DNA of 57,114 nucleotides from Cohnella sp. GbtcB17 (lineage in GTDB: Bacteria; Bacillota; Bacilli; Paenibacillales; Paenibacillaceae), in the NCBI RefSeq assembly GCF_019091135.1, contig NZ_JAGXJW010000033.1, positions 36,027 to 93,140 of the forward strand, in the 5' to 3' direction. Below the pieces are notes generated by a model, which was not told the origin of the DNA, searched no databases, and saw only the letters and a list, made by a program, of their open reading frames with translations. A program made the position numbers and the translations under genes. Below, one piece after another: positions 34,394-42,754 of the stretch (within the stretch, counting starts at the first letter, position 1; each line of letters starts with the position of its first letter).

Positions 34394-35811
34394 CCGTTCC
34401 GTTCCTTCGGCTGCTTCAATCCCTTGAACCAGGAGAGCCGCTCGTTGGTATACACACGGGCCCGAGGCCCCGCGGGAGACAGATAGGAAACGCCGAACGA
34501 CTCCAGCCGGGACAGAAAGACGACCAGGATCGCAAAGCAGAGCACGATCCCGAGGATGCCAAGCACGCCCGCGCCGAGCAGCACGAAGTATTTAAGCACG
34601 CGAAGCACGAGGCCCATCTGATAGTCTACGACGATAAAATTCGTCAGCGCCGTCGTCGCCGCGACGATCACGAGCAGATTGCTCACGATGTTCGCTTGAA
34701 TGATGGCCTGCCCCAGCACGACGCCGCCGACCATCGTGACCGTGGCGCCGATTGTCCGCGGCAGACGGACGCCCGCTTCGACGATGCAGTCCAGCAGGAA
34801 CAGGATGAGCAGCGCCTCCACAAGCACCGGGTACGGCACGCCCTCCCGGCTTCCCGCAGCCGCCAGACTGATCTCCAGCCGATTCACGTCGATGTTGACG
34901 GACGTGATCGCAACGTAGAAGCCCGGCAAAAACAAATTGGTGATTAACGCCATAAAACGGAGCGCCCGCAAAAACAGCGCGATAAACGGCATTAAATTCC
35001 GGTCTTCCGCCGCCTCCCAAAAGTCGGCGAAGGCGCCCGGCGCCACGATGGCCAGCGGCGTGCCGTCGAGCATGATCGCGATCTTTCCGCCGAGCAGCGC
35101 GGCGGCGACGCGGTCCGGCCGCTCCGTCGTCACGGCGAGCGGGAACAGCAGCGACTTGCCGCCCAGCAGGCGCAGCAGCTGCCCCGTATCCTGAATGCCG
35201 TCGGCGTCGATTCGGGCGAAGCGCTCCTTCACGCGGTTCACCAGTCCCGGGTCCGCAAGATCCTGCATATAAAAAACGCCCGCCCGCACAGCGGTCTCGC
35301 GGCCGATCGTCGTCTCCCACAGCTTCAGCTTCGGCGTCCGCATGCGCTGGCGCAGCAGGGCGACGTTGGTACGGTAAGATTCGTTGAACGCATACATCGG
35401 ACCTTGGATCACGTTTTCCGTGAGCGGCTGCCCGACGTTGCGCTGCTTCCAATCCGCCGTCTCCAGCACGATCCCGGACGCCGAAGCCGACGTGCACAAC
35501 ACCGTGCTGCCGCGGCAGAGAGCTTCCACGCAGGCAGGAAGGTCGCCTTCCGCGAATTTGGTGCCCACGTACCGCTCGATGAGAGAAGCGTCCGCCTCTT
35601 CGCCGGACCGATCGAGCGAGAACAGCAAATGCTCCGAGCCGACCAGTGTGGACAGATAGCACAAATAGAGCTCGCCGCATGCCGACTCCCCTAGGCATAC
35701 CGCCTCGAAATCCGCCAAGCCGTCGAACGAGCTTCGCAAGCCTGCGAGCAGCTCCGCTCCGGGAACCGGCTGCAGCGCGTGCCATAGGGTTCGCTTTCGG
35801 TGACCGCTCAT
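34390..35811 (-). CDS. gerAA: Spore germination receptor subunit, GerAA family
   Basis: 473-aa membrane protein with a large cytoplasmic N-terminal domain (about 1-245) and four to six membrane segments in the C-terminal half. Family blocks seen: NVIQGPMYAFNESYRTNVALLR, KLWETTIGRET, VFYMQDLADPGLVNRVKERF, FPLAVTTERPDRVAAALLGGKIAIMLDGTP, IGATVTMVGGVVLGQA. The start at 35811 is selected by AAGGGAGGG just upstream. Such operons are normally switched on in the forespore by SigG; a GAATA with an AATAATG about 18 bp later lies upstream on the minus strand (35855-35885), only a weak SigG-like match. Confidence 0.95.
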   Translation of the reverse strand: MSGHRKRTLWHALQPVPGAELLAGLRSSFDGLADFEAVCLGESACGELYLCYLSTLVGSEHLLFSLDRSGEEADASLIERYVGTKFAEGDLPACVEALCRGSTVLCTSASASGIVLETADWKQRNVGQPLTENVIQGPMYAFNESYRTNVALLRQRMRTPKLKLWETTIGRETAVRAGVFYMQDLADPGLVNRVKERFARIDADGIQDTGQLLRLLGGKSLLFPLAVTTERPDRVAAALLGGKIAIMLDGTPLAIVAPGAFADFWEAAEDRNLMPFIALFLRALRFMALITNLFLPGFYVAITSVNIDVNRLEISLAAAGSREGVPYPVLVEALLILFLLDCIVEAGVRLPRTIGATVTMVGGVVLGQAIIQANIVSNLLVIVAATTALTNFIVVDYQMGLVLRVLKYFVLLGAGVLGILGIVLCFAILVVFLSRLESFGVSYLSPAGPRARVYTNERLSWFKGLKQPKERNG

Positions 35812-35927
35812 GTTCAGCCCTCCCTTGCGGTTCGCGCGCCGCAAGTTTTCCTTCATTATTCCGGAAGGAGGGCCGTATTATTCCTTCTGCTCGAACTTAG
35901 CGACGAATGCCGCGCGCCGCTGTTCCG

Positions 35928-37820
35928 TCAGACGTCCGGGCCTTTGAAGGATGCCGTCGCAAGCGGCAGCTCGAAGACGAAGCACGTTCCCGCTCCGACA
36001 GTCGAGGTCACGGAGATCGTCCCGTCCATCATATCGATGAGATCCTTGCAGATCGCAAGACCCAGGCCCGTCCCCTCGTGCCGCTTGGCGCGGCCGTTTT
36101 TCGCCTGGTAGAACGGCTGGAACAAATGCGCGAGCTCTTCGTCCGGGATGCCGATGCCCGTATCCCGGACCTCGAAGCGGAACCGCCGACAGCCTCCGGC
36201 CTCTTCGCCGTCAGCAGGGTGCACCGCGATCTCGATCCCTCCTTTGGCGGTGAACTTCACCGCACTGCCGACCAGGTTGATCAACACCTGGCAGATCCGC
36301 TGCTCGTCCCCGAGCACCGCATCGGGCAGACCGTCGTCGATGACGCATGCGAGCGCGAGCCCTTTTTGCCTGCACTGGGTCTGGAAAAGCATCGCCGTGT
36401 CCTTCACGAGCCCGTTCAGACTGAACGGCGCGATCGACAGCTCCATCTTGCCGGCCTCCAGCTTGGAGTAATCCAGCACGTCGTTAATCGTCGACAGCAG
36501 CAGCGCGCCGCTGCCGTGGATGACCTGCACGAATTCGCGCTGCTCCTCGCTAAGCTCGGTCTCGAGCAGAATCGCGCTCATGCCGATGACGCCGTTCAGC
36601 GGCGTGCGGATCACGTGGCTCATCACGGCCAGGAAGTCGCTCTTGACCCGCAGCGCCTCCTCCGCGTCGCGTTTGGCCGCTAGCAGCTCCCGCTCCGTCT
36701 CGACGCTGGCGGTGATATCTTTGGATATCGTATAAATGTCCTGAACGCGGCCGTTCTCCACCCAGGGCACCATCGTACAGCTGAGATGAAGCAGATGTCC
36801 TTCTTTGTGGCGGACCGTCACTTCGACCGTACCCGATTCGCCGCGAAGCGCAGCCATGAAGCAAGCCTCGAGCTGTGCGAGCTCCTCGGGATGGACCATA
36901 TCGTTGTGGAGTCTGCTCGGCAGCTCCGAGGCTGCGTATCCCATGATGCGCTCCGCCGCGGGATTCGCTCTGAGGATGCGCCCGCTCGGATCGTACAAGC
37001 AGACCATATCGGGATGATGCTCGAAAATCGAATCGTATCTTCGCTGATTGGATGCCGCTATCCGTAGTGCGAGCCGCTTGTCCAATATCTGGCTGGCCAT
37101 CACCAGCGCGAAAATGAACAGCATCGTTCCGCCGATAACGGCGCCCAGCAGCGCATTCCCTGCCTGCATCCGCTCCGCCGTCTCGCGCGCGTGCGCCGCT
37201 TCGGCTTCGGTGCCCACGAACGACACGGCCGCCATCGCGGTATAATGCATGCCGGCGATTCCTGCGCCAAGCAGGAGCGAGAGCAGCATTTTGGCGCCTT
37301 GGCCGGCGAAGCTCCCCTTGCGCTGATTGGCGTGGGACAGCTTAAGCGCGACGAAGGACACGGCGAACGCGATGACGATCGATGCCGCGACCAGCAGCCA
37401 GTCGTAACGCTGATCATAGGGAATGCGGATCGCGGCCATGCCGCTGTAATGCATGCCGGCGATGGCGACGCATAGCCAGAAGCTGCCGATTGTCATGGAG
37501 AGATTGGACCCCAGATTGCGAGCCATCATCCGGAAGGCCGCATAGGCGGCCAATACGGGCAGCAGGATGGAGATTCCGAGCCACGCCGGGTGATAATGAA
37601 TGTCAACGGGCAGATGATAAGCCAGCATGCCGATAAAATGCATGGACCAGATGCCGAATCCCATGGCAGCCGAACCAAGCACCATCCACAAGCCGCGGTA
37701 ACTTCCGCGAAGCGTCAGCACGCGCTCGTATACGAGCAGGGAGCAGTAGGAGGACAATACGGATATCAGCACCGATAAAACGACCAACGGCAGATAATAG
37801 GTGCCATGGAGCTCTGTCAT
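35928..37820 (-). CDS. MHYT-domain PAS sensor histidine kinase with altered H- and N-boxes
   Basis: 630 aa. The N-terminal MHYT domain has seven membrane segments and three motifs in the membrane (WSMHFIGM, IAGMHYSGM, IAGMHYTAM), thought to bind copper and sense O2, CO or NO. A PAS domain follows (about 265-385, HHPDMVCLYDPSGRILRANP), then the kinase core. The H-box reads MSHVIRTPLNGVIGM where families have SHEIRTP, and the N-box reads QVLINLVGSAVKFT where NLxxNAxKF is usual, so the acidic residue after the phospho-His and the second Asn are replaced. G1/G2 motifs (RDTGIGIP, EGTGLGLAI) look normal. No receiver domain or response regulator gene is nearby. GGAAGG precedes the chosen ATG at 37820. 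It may be a weakened kinase or a sensor with another output. Confidence 0.9.
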   Translation of the reverse strand: MTELHGTYYLPLVVLSVLISVLSSYCSLLVYERVLTLRGSYRGLWMVLGSAAMGFGIWSMHFIGMLAYHLPVDIHYHPAWLGISILLPVLAAYAAFRMMARNLGSNLSMTIGSFWLCVAIAGMHYSGMAAIRIPYDQRYDWLLVAASIVIAFAVSFVALKLSHANQRKGSFAGQGAKMLLSLLLGAGIAGMHYTAMAAVSFVGTEAEAAHARETAERMQAGNALLGAVIGGTMLFIFALVMASQILDKRLALRIAASNQRRYDSIFEHHPDMVCLYDPSGRILRANPAAERIMGYAASELPSRLHNDMVHPEELAQLEACFMAALRGESGTVEVTVRHKEGHLLHLSCTMVPWVENGRVQDIYTISKDITASVETERELLAAKRDAEEALRVKSDFLAVMSHVIRTPLNGVIGMSAILLETELSEEQREFVQVIHGSGALLLSTINDVLDYSKLEAGKMELSIAPFSLNGLVKDTAMLFQTQCRQKGLALACVIDDGLPDAVLGDEQRICQVLINLVGSAVKFTAKGGIEIAVHPADGEEAGGCRRFRFEVRDTGIGIPDEELAHLFQPFYQAKNGRAKRHEGTGLGLAICKDLIDMMDGTISVTSTVGAGTCFVFELPLATASFKGPDV

Positions 37821-38034
37821 GGGATGTCCTTCCCGGGCTGTGCGGCGTAAAGGGCCCAATTATGGTAGATTAACTTGTATAAACCTACTATTTCTATTTT
37901 TAGTCTAGCATACGACAGCGTTTTCAAAAGGAATGGCGAATCCTATTTTTCCGACGTGCGTCGACAATCTATTTTTAAGTATATAGGATGATACTCACCT
38001 GCGGAAAGACCTACTTCACTGGCGCCGCATTCGC
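37821..38034. other. Divergent intergenic region
   Basis: AT-rich stretch between the MHYT kinase gene (minus) and the uridine kinase gene (plus). Apart from the udk promoter no other motif can be named. Confidence 0.4.
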
Positions 38035-38063
38035 TGTAACAAGCCGTCTGCCTATGCTACAAT
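38035..38063 (+). promoter_or_regulatory. Promoter of the uridine kinase gene
   Basis: -35 TGTAAC (38035-38040), 17-bp spacer ending in TGC (extended -10), -10 TACAAT (38058-38063). Confidence 0.7.
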
Positions 38064-38118
38064 TACGGGAATCGAAAAAGAGCCATTCAATCCGGGCAAG
38101 CGGGAAGGTTGATCGACT

Positions 38119-38733
38119 ATGCTGATTATCGGCATCGCCGGAGGCACGGGCTCCGGCAAAACGACGGTCGCGCGCTCCGTCATCGAGCGTCTGGGCGCCG
38201 GCAAAGTCACTTTTATTTCGCAGGACAGCTACTATATGGACTACCCGCATCTCGGCATGGAAGAACGCGCCAGGATGAATTACGATCATCCGCTCATGTT
38301 CGACAACGACCTGCTCGTCGAGCATCTGGGCATGCTGAAGGCGGGACGGACGGCCTATGCGCCGGTGTACGACTTCAGCTTCTACGGCCGGTCCGCCGAC
38401 GAGCGGGAAACGCTGCTTCCCAATCCGATCGTCATCCTTGAAGGGCTTCATGTGCTGTACGAGGAAAAGCTGCGGCAACTGCTCGACATCAAAGTATTCG
38501 TCGACACGGATCCGGACGTACGCATCCTGCGGCGGGTGGTGCGCGACATCGAGGAGCGCGGGCGGACGATCCAGTCGGTGTACCGCCAGTACATGGAGAC
38601 GGTCAAGCCGATGCATGAGGCGTTCATCGAGCCGTCCAAGAAGTACGCGGACCTGATCCTGCCCGAAGGCGGACACAACCAGGTCGGCATCGAATTGCTC
38701 ACGGTGCTGACGGAGAAGTATTTGGACGGCTAG
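38119..38733 (+). CDS. udk: Uridine kinase
   Basis: 204-aa nucleoside kinase phosphorylating uridine and cytidine to the monophosphates in pyrimidine salvage. P-loop GIAGGTGSGKTTVAR at residues 5-19, then ISQDSYYMD (catalytic Asp), MNYDHPLMFDNDLL, YDFSFYGRS, VILEGLHVLYEE and RRVVRDIEERGR, all standard uridine kinase blocks. GGGAAGG precedes the ATG. Monocistronic; a 51-bp tandem-repeat array begins about 35 bp past the stop. Confidence 0.95.
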   Translation: MLIIGIAGGTGSGKTTVARSVIERLGAGKVTFISQDSYYMDYPHLGMEERARMNYDHPLMFDNDLLVEHLGMLKAGRTAYAPVYDFSFYGRSADERETLLPNPIVILEGLHVLYEEKLRQLLDIKVFVDTDPDVRILRRVVRDIEERGRTIQSVYRQYMETVKPMHEAFIEPSKKYADLILPEGGHNQVGIELLTVLTEKYLDG

Positions 38734-38763
38734 ACGGCGGCGGGGCAGATCGTTGTGCGGGCC

Positions 38764-39210
38764 GCGCTGCGAAAGTAGTCTCGGTCAGTGTTACTTTGGC
38801 TCGCCGAACGGGCCGTGCTGCGAAAGTAGTCTCGGTCAGCGTTTCTTTGGCTCGTCGAACGGCTGGCGCTGCGAAAGAAGTCTCGGTCAGTGTTACTTTG
38901 GCTCGCCGAACGGGCCGTGTAGCGAAAGTAGTCTCGGTCAGCGTTACTTTGACTCGTCGAACGGCCGACGCTGCGAAAGTAGTCTCGGTCAGCGTTACTT
39001 TGGCTCGTCGTACGGGCCGCGCCGCGAAAGTAGTCTCGGTCAGCGTTTCTTTGGCTCGTCGAACGGCTGGCGCTGCGAAAGTAGTCTCCGTCAGCGTTAC
39101 TTGACACATCGAACGGGCCGCGCTGCGAAAGTAGTCTCGGTCAGCGTTACTTTGGCTCGTCGTACGGGCCGTACTGCGAAAGTCGTCTCTGTCAGCGTTA
39201 CTTATGCGAA
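38764..39210 (+). repeat. Tandem-repeat array C, 51-bp unit, 9 copies
   Basis: GTCTC marks at 38778, 38829, 38880, 38931, 38982, 39033, 39084, 39134 and 39185 (intervals 51 except one of 50). Core AGTAGTCTCGGTCAG, then CGTTACTTTGGCTCGTCG, then a more variable ACGGGCCGCGCTGCGAA. Confidence 0.95.
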
Positions 39211-39235
39211 CAACCGCAGCTTCAAGCACAACGCA

Positions 39236-39281
39236 AAACGGGATGAAGCAGAGCTTGCCTCTGCCTCATCCCGTTTTTTTT
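39236..39281. terminator. Terminator between array C and the TipA-like gene
   Basis: Stem CGGGATGAaGCAGAG/CTCTGCcTCATCCCG with one mismatch. Followed by eight T on the plus strand and TTTT on the minus strand; probably bidirectional. Confidence 0.82.
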
Positions 39282-39296
39282 GGTTAGTGCCCCGTG

Positions 39297-40067
39297 TTAA
39301 GCTTCGTTGTCGCTTCGCCCCACGTACGCCACGATCGCGTCCCGCAGAAACGCCGTCATGCCCGGTTCCTTTTCATAATAAGCCGTGAACCGCTCGTCGT
39401 CGACGTACATCTGCGCGAGCCCTGCGTGCGCCTCCTTGGAGTAGCTGCTCCAGGAGTAGGAGAGCCACCGCTTATGCAGCTCCGCCGTCCGCCGCGCCGC
39501 TTCCCCTTCGGGATCGCCGGTCTTGAACGCTTCGGCCAGCGAGGCGTGAATCTCGTCCGCCAGCTTGTTCATCTCGGCGTAATCCGCCTCGCTCATGCCC
39601 CGCAGCTTCGCGTTGGACCGATCGATCGTCTCGTCGCCGTATTTAGCGCGCACCTCCGCGCCGTACCTGGCCTCGTTGTCCGCGATCAGCTTATCCTTGA
39701 AGCCTTCGAACTTCTCTTCGTCGCTCATGTCTTTTCCTCCTTCACGGGCGTCGAGGGTGCGCTCGACGTTCGCGATCAGCGCATCCAGTCGTTCCCTTCG
39801 TTCGAGAAGCTCCTCGCGATGAAGCCGCAGCGCCCGCACGCCGTCGTAGTCCGGATCGCCCATGATCTCCTTGATCCGGTCCAGCCCGACGCCGAGCTCC
39901 CGGTAGAACAAAATCTGCTGCAGCCTGTCGACCTCCGCGGCCCCGTAAATGCGATAGCCCGACGAGTTGATTCTGGCCGGCTTCAGAATCCCGACTTCGT
40001 CGTAGAACCGCAGCGTCCGGGCGCTCACGCCCGCCAGCCTGCCCAGCTTCTGTACCGTGTATTCCAT
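39297..40067 (-). CDS. MerR-family regulator with TipAS antibiotic-recognition domain
   Basis: 256 aa. The N-terminal winged helix (about 1-70) starts EYTVQKLGRLAGVSARTLRF and continues YDEVGILKPARINSSGYR; a dimerisation coil follows (about 75-110), then a TipAS-type all-helical domain (about 130-256, with KLADEIHASLAEAFKTGDPE and FTAYYEKEPGMTAFLRDAI). The family binds multidrug-like ligands and remodels promoters with long spacers. The start at 40067 is selected by GGGAGG 8 bases upstream. Its own promoter has a 19-bp spacer with a dyad, indicating autoregulation. No efflux or resistance gene is adjacent except, possibly, none at all in this window. Confidence 0.92.
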   Translation of the reverse strand: MEYTVQKLGRLAGVSARTLRFYDEVGILKPARINSSGYRIYGAAEVDRLQQILFYRELGVGLDRIKEIMGDPDYDGVRALRLHREELLERRERLDALIANVERTLDAREGGKDMSDEEKFEGFKDKLIADNEARYGAEVRAKYGDETIDRSNAKLRGMSEADYAEMNKLADEIHASLAEAFKTGDPEGEAARRTAELHKRWLSYSWSSYSKEAHAGLAQMYVDDERFTAYYEKEPGMTAFLRDAIVAYVGRSDNEA

Positions 40068-40089
40068 GCGATCGCCTCCCGACGACTTA

Positions 40090-40120
40090 ACTGTAAACGT
40101 TGACGCAACGTGAAGGTCAA
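40090..40120 (-). promoter_or_regulatory. MerR-type promoter with 19-bp spacer and operator dyad
   Basis: Minus strand: -35 TTGACC (40115-40120), 19-bp spacer, -10 TACAGT (40090-40095). Within the spacer lies the dyad ACGTTG-CGT-CAACGT. The long spacer plus dyad is the hallmark of MerR-activated promoters. Confidence 0.85.
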
Positions 40121-40155
40121 TCGTTTTTCGAATAAAAAAAATTTGATGCCCGCCG

Positions 40156-41313
40156 CTACACCGCGGACGCTTCTCCGCAGACGCCCGCCAGCTCCGCGAG
40201 CAGCTCGCCGAATACGCCGTCCCAGTCGCGCGTACGGGCATAGGCGTGCGCCCGATCCGAGATCGCCTCCCGCATCGCTGGCTCCTTGTATAGCCGGGAA
40301 AGCGCCGCGGCGAAGGCATCCGCGTCGTCCGGCGGGCAGAGCAGCCCGGTCTGGCCGTCCTTCACGAGATCCGGCAGCGCGCCCGCATCGGCTGCGATCA
40401 CCGGCAGGCCGAAGGCCATCGCCTCCAGCGCGACATTGCCGAAGGTCCCCGTCGGCGACGGGAACAGCAGCGCGCCTGACGCCTGCATCCAGCGCTGCAG
40501 CTCGCGCTGTGATACCGCGCCGAGAAAAAGCGCGTCGATGCCGAGCTGCGCGGAAAGGCGGCGAAGCTCGCCCTCTTGGGGCCCGTCTCCGGCGATCACC
40601 AGCCGGGCGTCGGCGTTTGTTTTTTCTTTGAAGCTGCGGAAAGCGCGCATCGCCGTGCCGATGCTTTTCTCCGGCGCGAGCCTGCCCGCGCACAGCACCG
40701 GAAAACCGGATGCAGGCACCCCATGCGCGCTCAGCCAGCCCGCGCGGTCACCCTCTCTGCCGAAGAGCGAAGCGTCGATGCCCCGGCTCCATACGCGAAG
40801 GCCGAGCCAGCCGTCGCGCCGGCACTCCTCGAGCACGGAGGGCGAAGGCACGAAGATGCGCCGGCAGGGGCGGTGGAACCAATGCAGATACCTGCGCAGC
40901 AGCGCACCCGCCCAGGTCAGATTGTAGTATGGCAAATAACGCGCGAAGTGCGTATGATGCGACGCGATCAGCGGGATGCCGTGCTTCAGGGCGAGCCGCC
41001 GCCCGGTCAGGCCGGTGCCGAACGGCGTTGCCACGTGCACGACCGTAGGCTTGAAGGCGAGCAGGCTGCGCTCGGCCGCCGGGGACACCGGCATGGCCAG
41101 CCTGCATGCCGGATACAGAAAAAACGGCAGGCTGGCGAGGCGCTCCGCCGTCTCCTGATAGCCCGGCGCACGGCGCGGACCTGCCGGTGCGAACACTTTG
41201 ACGGCGATCCCCCTTTTCTCCAGATAAGCCGTCCATCGCTGCAGCGTCTTGGCTACGCCGTTGATCTCCGGGGCGTACGTGTCCGTAAACAAGGCCAGGC
41301 GGATCTCGTTCAT
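40156..41313 (-). CDS. Glycosyltransferase family 4, mannosyltransferase-like
   Basis: 385-aa GT-B enzyme. The N-terminus RLALFTDTYAPEINGVAKTL is characteristic of the GDP-mannose or UDP-glucose lipid glycosyltransferases (MgtA/UgtP-like GT4 branch). Later blocks are VHVATPFGTGLTGRR, SHHTHFARYLPYYN, VLCAGRLAPEKS, LVIAGDGPQEGEL and the EX7E motif GTFGNVALEAMAFGLPVIA. A role in glycolipid or wall polymer synthesis is plausible. It is separate from the exopolysaccharide operon. Donor and acceptor unknown. Confidence 0.88.
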   Translation of the reverse strand: MNEIRLALFTDTYAPEINGVAKTLQRWTAYLEKRGIAVKVFAPAGPRRAPGYQETAERLASLPFFLYPACRLAMPVSPAAERSLLAFKPTVVHVATPFGTGLTGRRLALKHGIPLIASHHTHFARYLPYYNLTWAGALLRRYLHWFHRPCRRIFVPSPSVLEECRRDGWLGLRVWSRGIDASLFGREGDRAGWLSAHGVPASGFPVLCAGRLAPEKSIGTAMRAFRSFKEKTNADARLVIAGDGPQEGELRRLSAQLGIDALFLGAVSQRELQRWMQASGALLFPSPTGTFGNVALEAMAFGLPVIAADAGALPDLVKDGQTGLLCPPDDADAFAAALSRLYKEPAMREAISDRAHAYARTRDWDGVFGELLAELAGVCGEASAV

Positions 41314-41509
41314 GCGACGATTCCTCCTCCGACGATGCGTATTACGCCCATCGTACTGCGCCCGCGTTAGCGCGGGATCAGCGGAGTGTCAAATCGCGGC
41401 AGGCTTGTTCCTTTACAGTAAGGCCGACGGAACTTCATACGGCATTGACAATTAGCGGGTAGACTGGTGTCACATGAACCCGCGCCCACGCGCCGAAGGA
41501 GAGATGGCC

Positions 41510-42043
41510 ATGGCACAGTTCTATCGCATGTTGAGCCGCTTCGAGAGCAACTGGTTCCTTTATATTAACATCCGGTGGAACCGGGCAGCGCTGACTACGC
41601 TGTTCCGGCTGTTGTCGCTGATCGGCGGAGCGACGTTCTCGCTCTGCGTCTCTCTCGCCGTCGGCCTCCTGGCCGACGGCATCTGGCGCACGGCCGGCTG
41701 GCAGGCGCTGGCTGCGGTCGTCATCAGCCATATTCCCGTTGCGCTGGCCAAACGTCTGTCCCCCAGGTCCCGCCCCTATCAAGTATTGCCCCAAGCCCGG
41801 ACCGGTCCCCGCCCGCTGCAGGATCCCTCCTTCCCCTCGGGCCATACGACTGCGGCCTTCGCCCTGTTGACGCCCTGGATGGTCGCAAGTCCGGCCCTCA
41901 TCCCGCTGCTGCTCCCGATCGGCGCCGGCGTCGCGCTGTCCCGCGTTTACTTCGGCCTCCACTATCCGAGCGACACCGTGGCCGGCATGCTGCTCGGCAC
42001 CGCCACCGCGCTGCTCGCCGGCGTATGGATTCACGCGGCGTGA
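41510..42043 (+). CDS. PAP2-family membrane phosphatase
   Basis: 177-aa integral membrane lipid phosphatase. It carries the three PAP2 signature motifs: AKRLSPRSRPYQ (KX6RP form), PSFPSGHTTAAFAL (PSGH) and SRVYFGLHYPSDTVAG (SRX5HX3D). Four to six membrane segments are seen. A likely substrate is undecaprenyl pyrophosphate or another lipid phosphate; BcrC-like action would recycle the carrier lipid. The start at 41510 is taken because GAAGGAGAG lies 6 bases upstream; earlier ATGs overlap it. Confidence 0.9.
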   Translation: MAQFYRMLSRFESNWFLYINIRWNRAALTTLFRLLSLIGGATFSLCVSLAVGLLADGIWRTAGWQALAAVVISHIPVALAKRLSPRSRPYQVLPQARTGPRPLQDPSFPSGHTTAAFALLTPWMVASPALIPLLLPIGAGVALSRVYFGLHYPSDTVAGMLLGTATALLAGVWIHAA

Positions 42044-42059
42044 TAAGGTAAGGCGGACC

Positions 42060-42690
42060 AAATAGTTCTGGTGAAGACCAATTCGCTGCCCAGAACCGGA
42101 CACGCGCCTAAAGTGGTTCTGATGGAGACTACTTCGGCTCGCATGGCCGGGCACGCGCGTAAAGTAGTTCTGGCGGAGACTACTTCGGCTCGCATGGCCG
42201 GGCACGTACGTAAAGTAGTTCTGGCGGAGACTACTTCGGCTCGCATGGCCGGGCACGCGATCAAATTGGTTCTGACGGAGACTACTTCAGCTCGCATGAC
42301 CGGACACGCGCCTAAAGTGGTTCTGACGGAGACTACTTTGGCTCGCATGACCGGGCATGCGCCTAAAGTGGTTCTGACGGAGACTACTTTGGCTCGCATG
42401 ACCGGGCATGCGCATAAATGGTTCTGGTGGAGATTACTTTGGCTCGCATGGCCGGTCGAGCGATCAATGTGGTTCTGATGGAGACTACTTCGGCTCGCAT
42501 GGCCGGGCACGCACCCAAGGTGGTTCTGACGGAGACTACTTCAGTTCGCATGACCGGACACGCACCCAAGGTGGTTCTGACGGAGACTACTTCAGTTCGC
42601 ATGACCGGACACGCGCCTAAAGTGGCTCTGAAGGAGACTACTTCAGTACGCATGACCGACACGCGCCCAAGGTAGTTCTGACGGAGACTT
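42060..42690 (-). repeat. Tandem-repeat array D, 51-bp unit, 13 copies
   Basis: TTCTG marks at 42066, 42117, 42168, 42219, 42270, 42321, 42372, 42422, 42473, 42524, 42575, 42626 and 42676 (ten intervals of 51, two of 50). Minus-strand core AGTAGTCTCCGTCAG then AACCACTTT then GGCGCGTG, the same core and unit length as array C but in the opposite orientation. Confidence 0.95.
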
Positions 42691-42705
42691 CCCCCCTATG
42701 CAGCG

Positions 42706-42745
42706 AAAAACGACCGCCCCGTCATCTCCGATGACTAGGCGGCCG
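42706..42745 (-). terminator. Terminator of the BadF-type kinase gene
   Basis: CGACCGCC/GGCGGCCG outer stem (one G-U) and GTCATC/GATGAC inner stem, followed by TTTTT on the minus strand. Confidence 0.78.
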
Positions 42746-42754
42746 CCCGTATCC

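Larger units (their letters stand above)
38734..39296. other. Convergent intergenic region filled by repeat array C
   Basis: Lies between the uridine kinase and TipA-like genes. No credible gene: frames across it are open on both strands because the unit is 51 bp. Confidence 0.75.
42044..42754. other. Convergent intergenic region filled by repeat array D
   Basis: Between the PAP2 and BadF-type kinase genes. Frames are open on both strands for the same reason as in array C; no ribosome site accompanies them. Confidence 0.75.

Noticed and set aside
38699..39388. Several long frames across array C on both strands
   Set aside because: Open in many frames because the unit is 51 bp with no stop words; no ribosome sites; one 50-bp unit shifts the frame.
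42031..42690. Long frames across array D on both strands
   Set aside because: Same reason as array C; two 50-bp units break each frame.
38764..42690. CRISPR arrays
   Set aside because: The segments between cores are themselves conserved, not unique spacers, and no cas gene is in the window.
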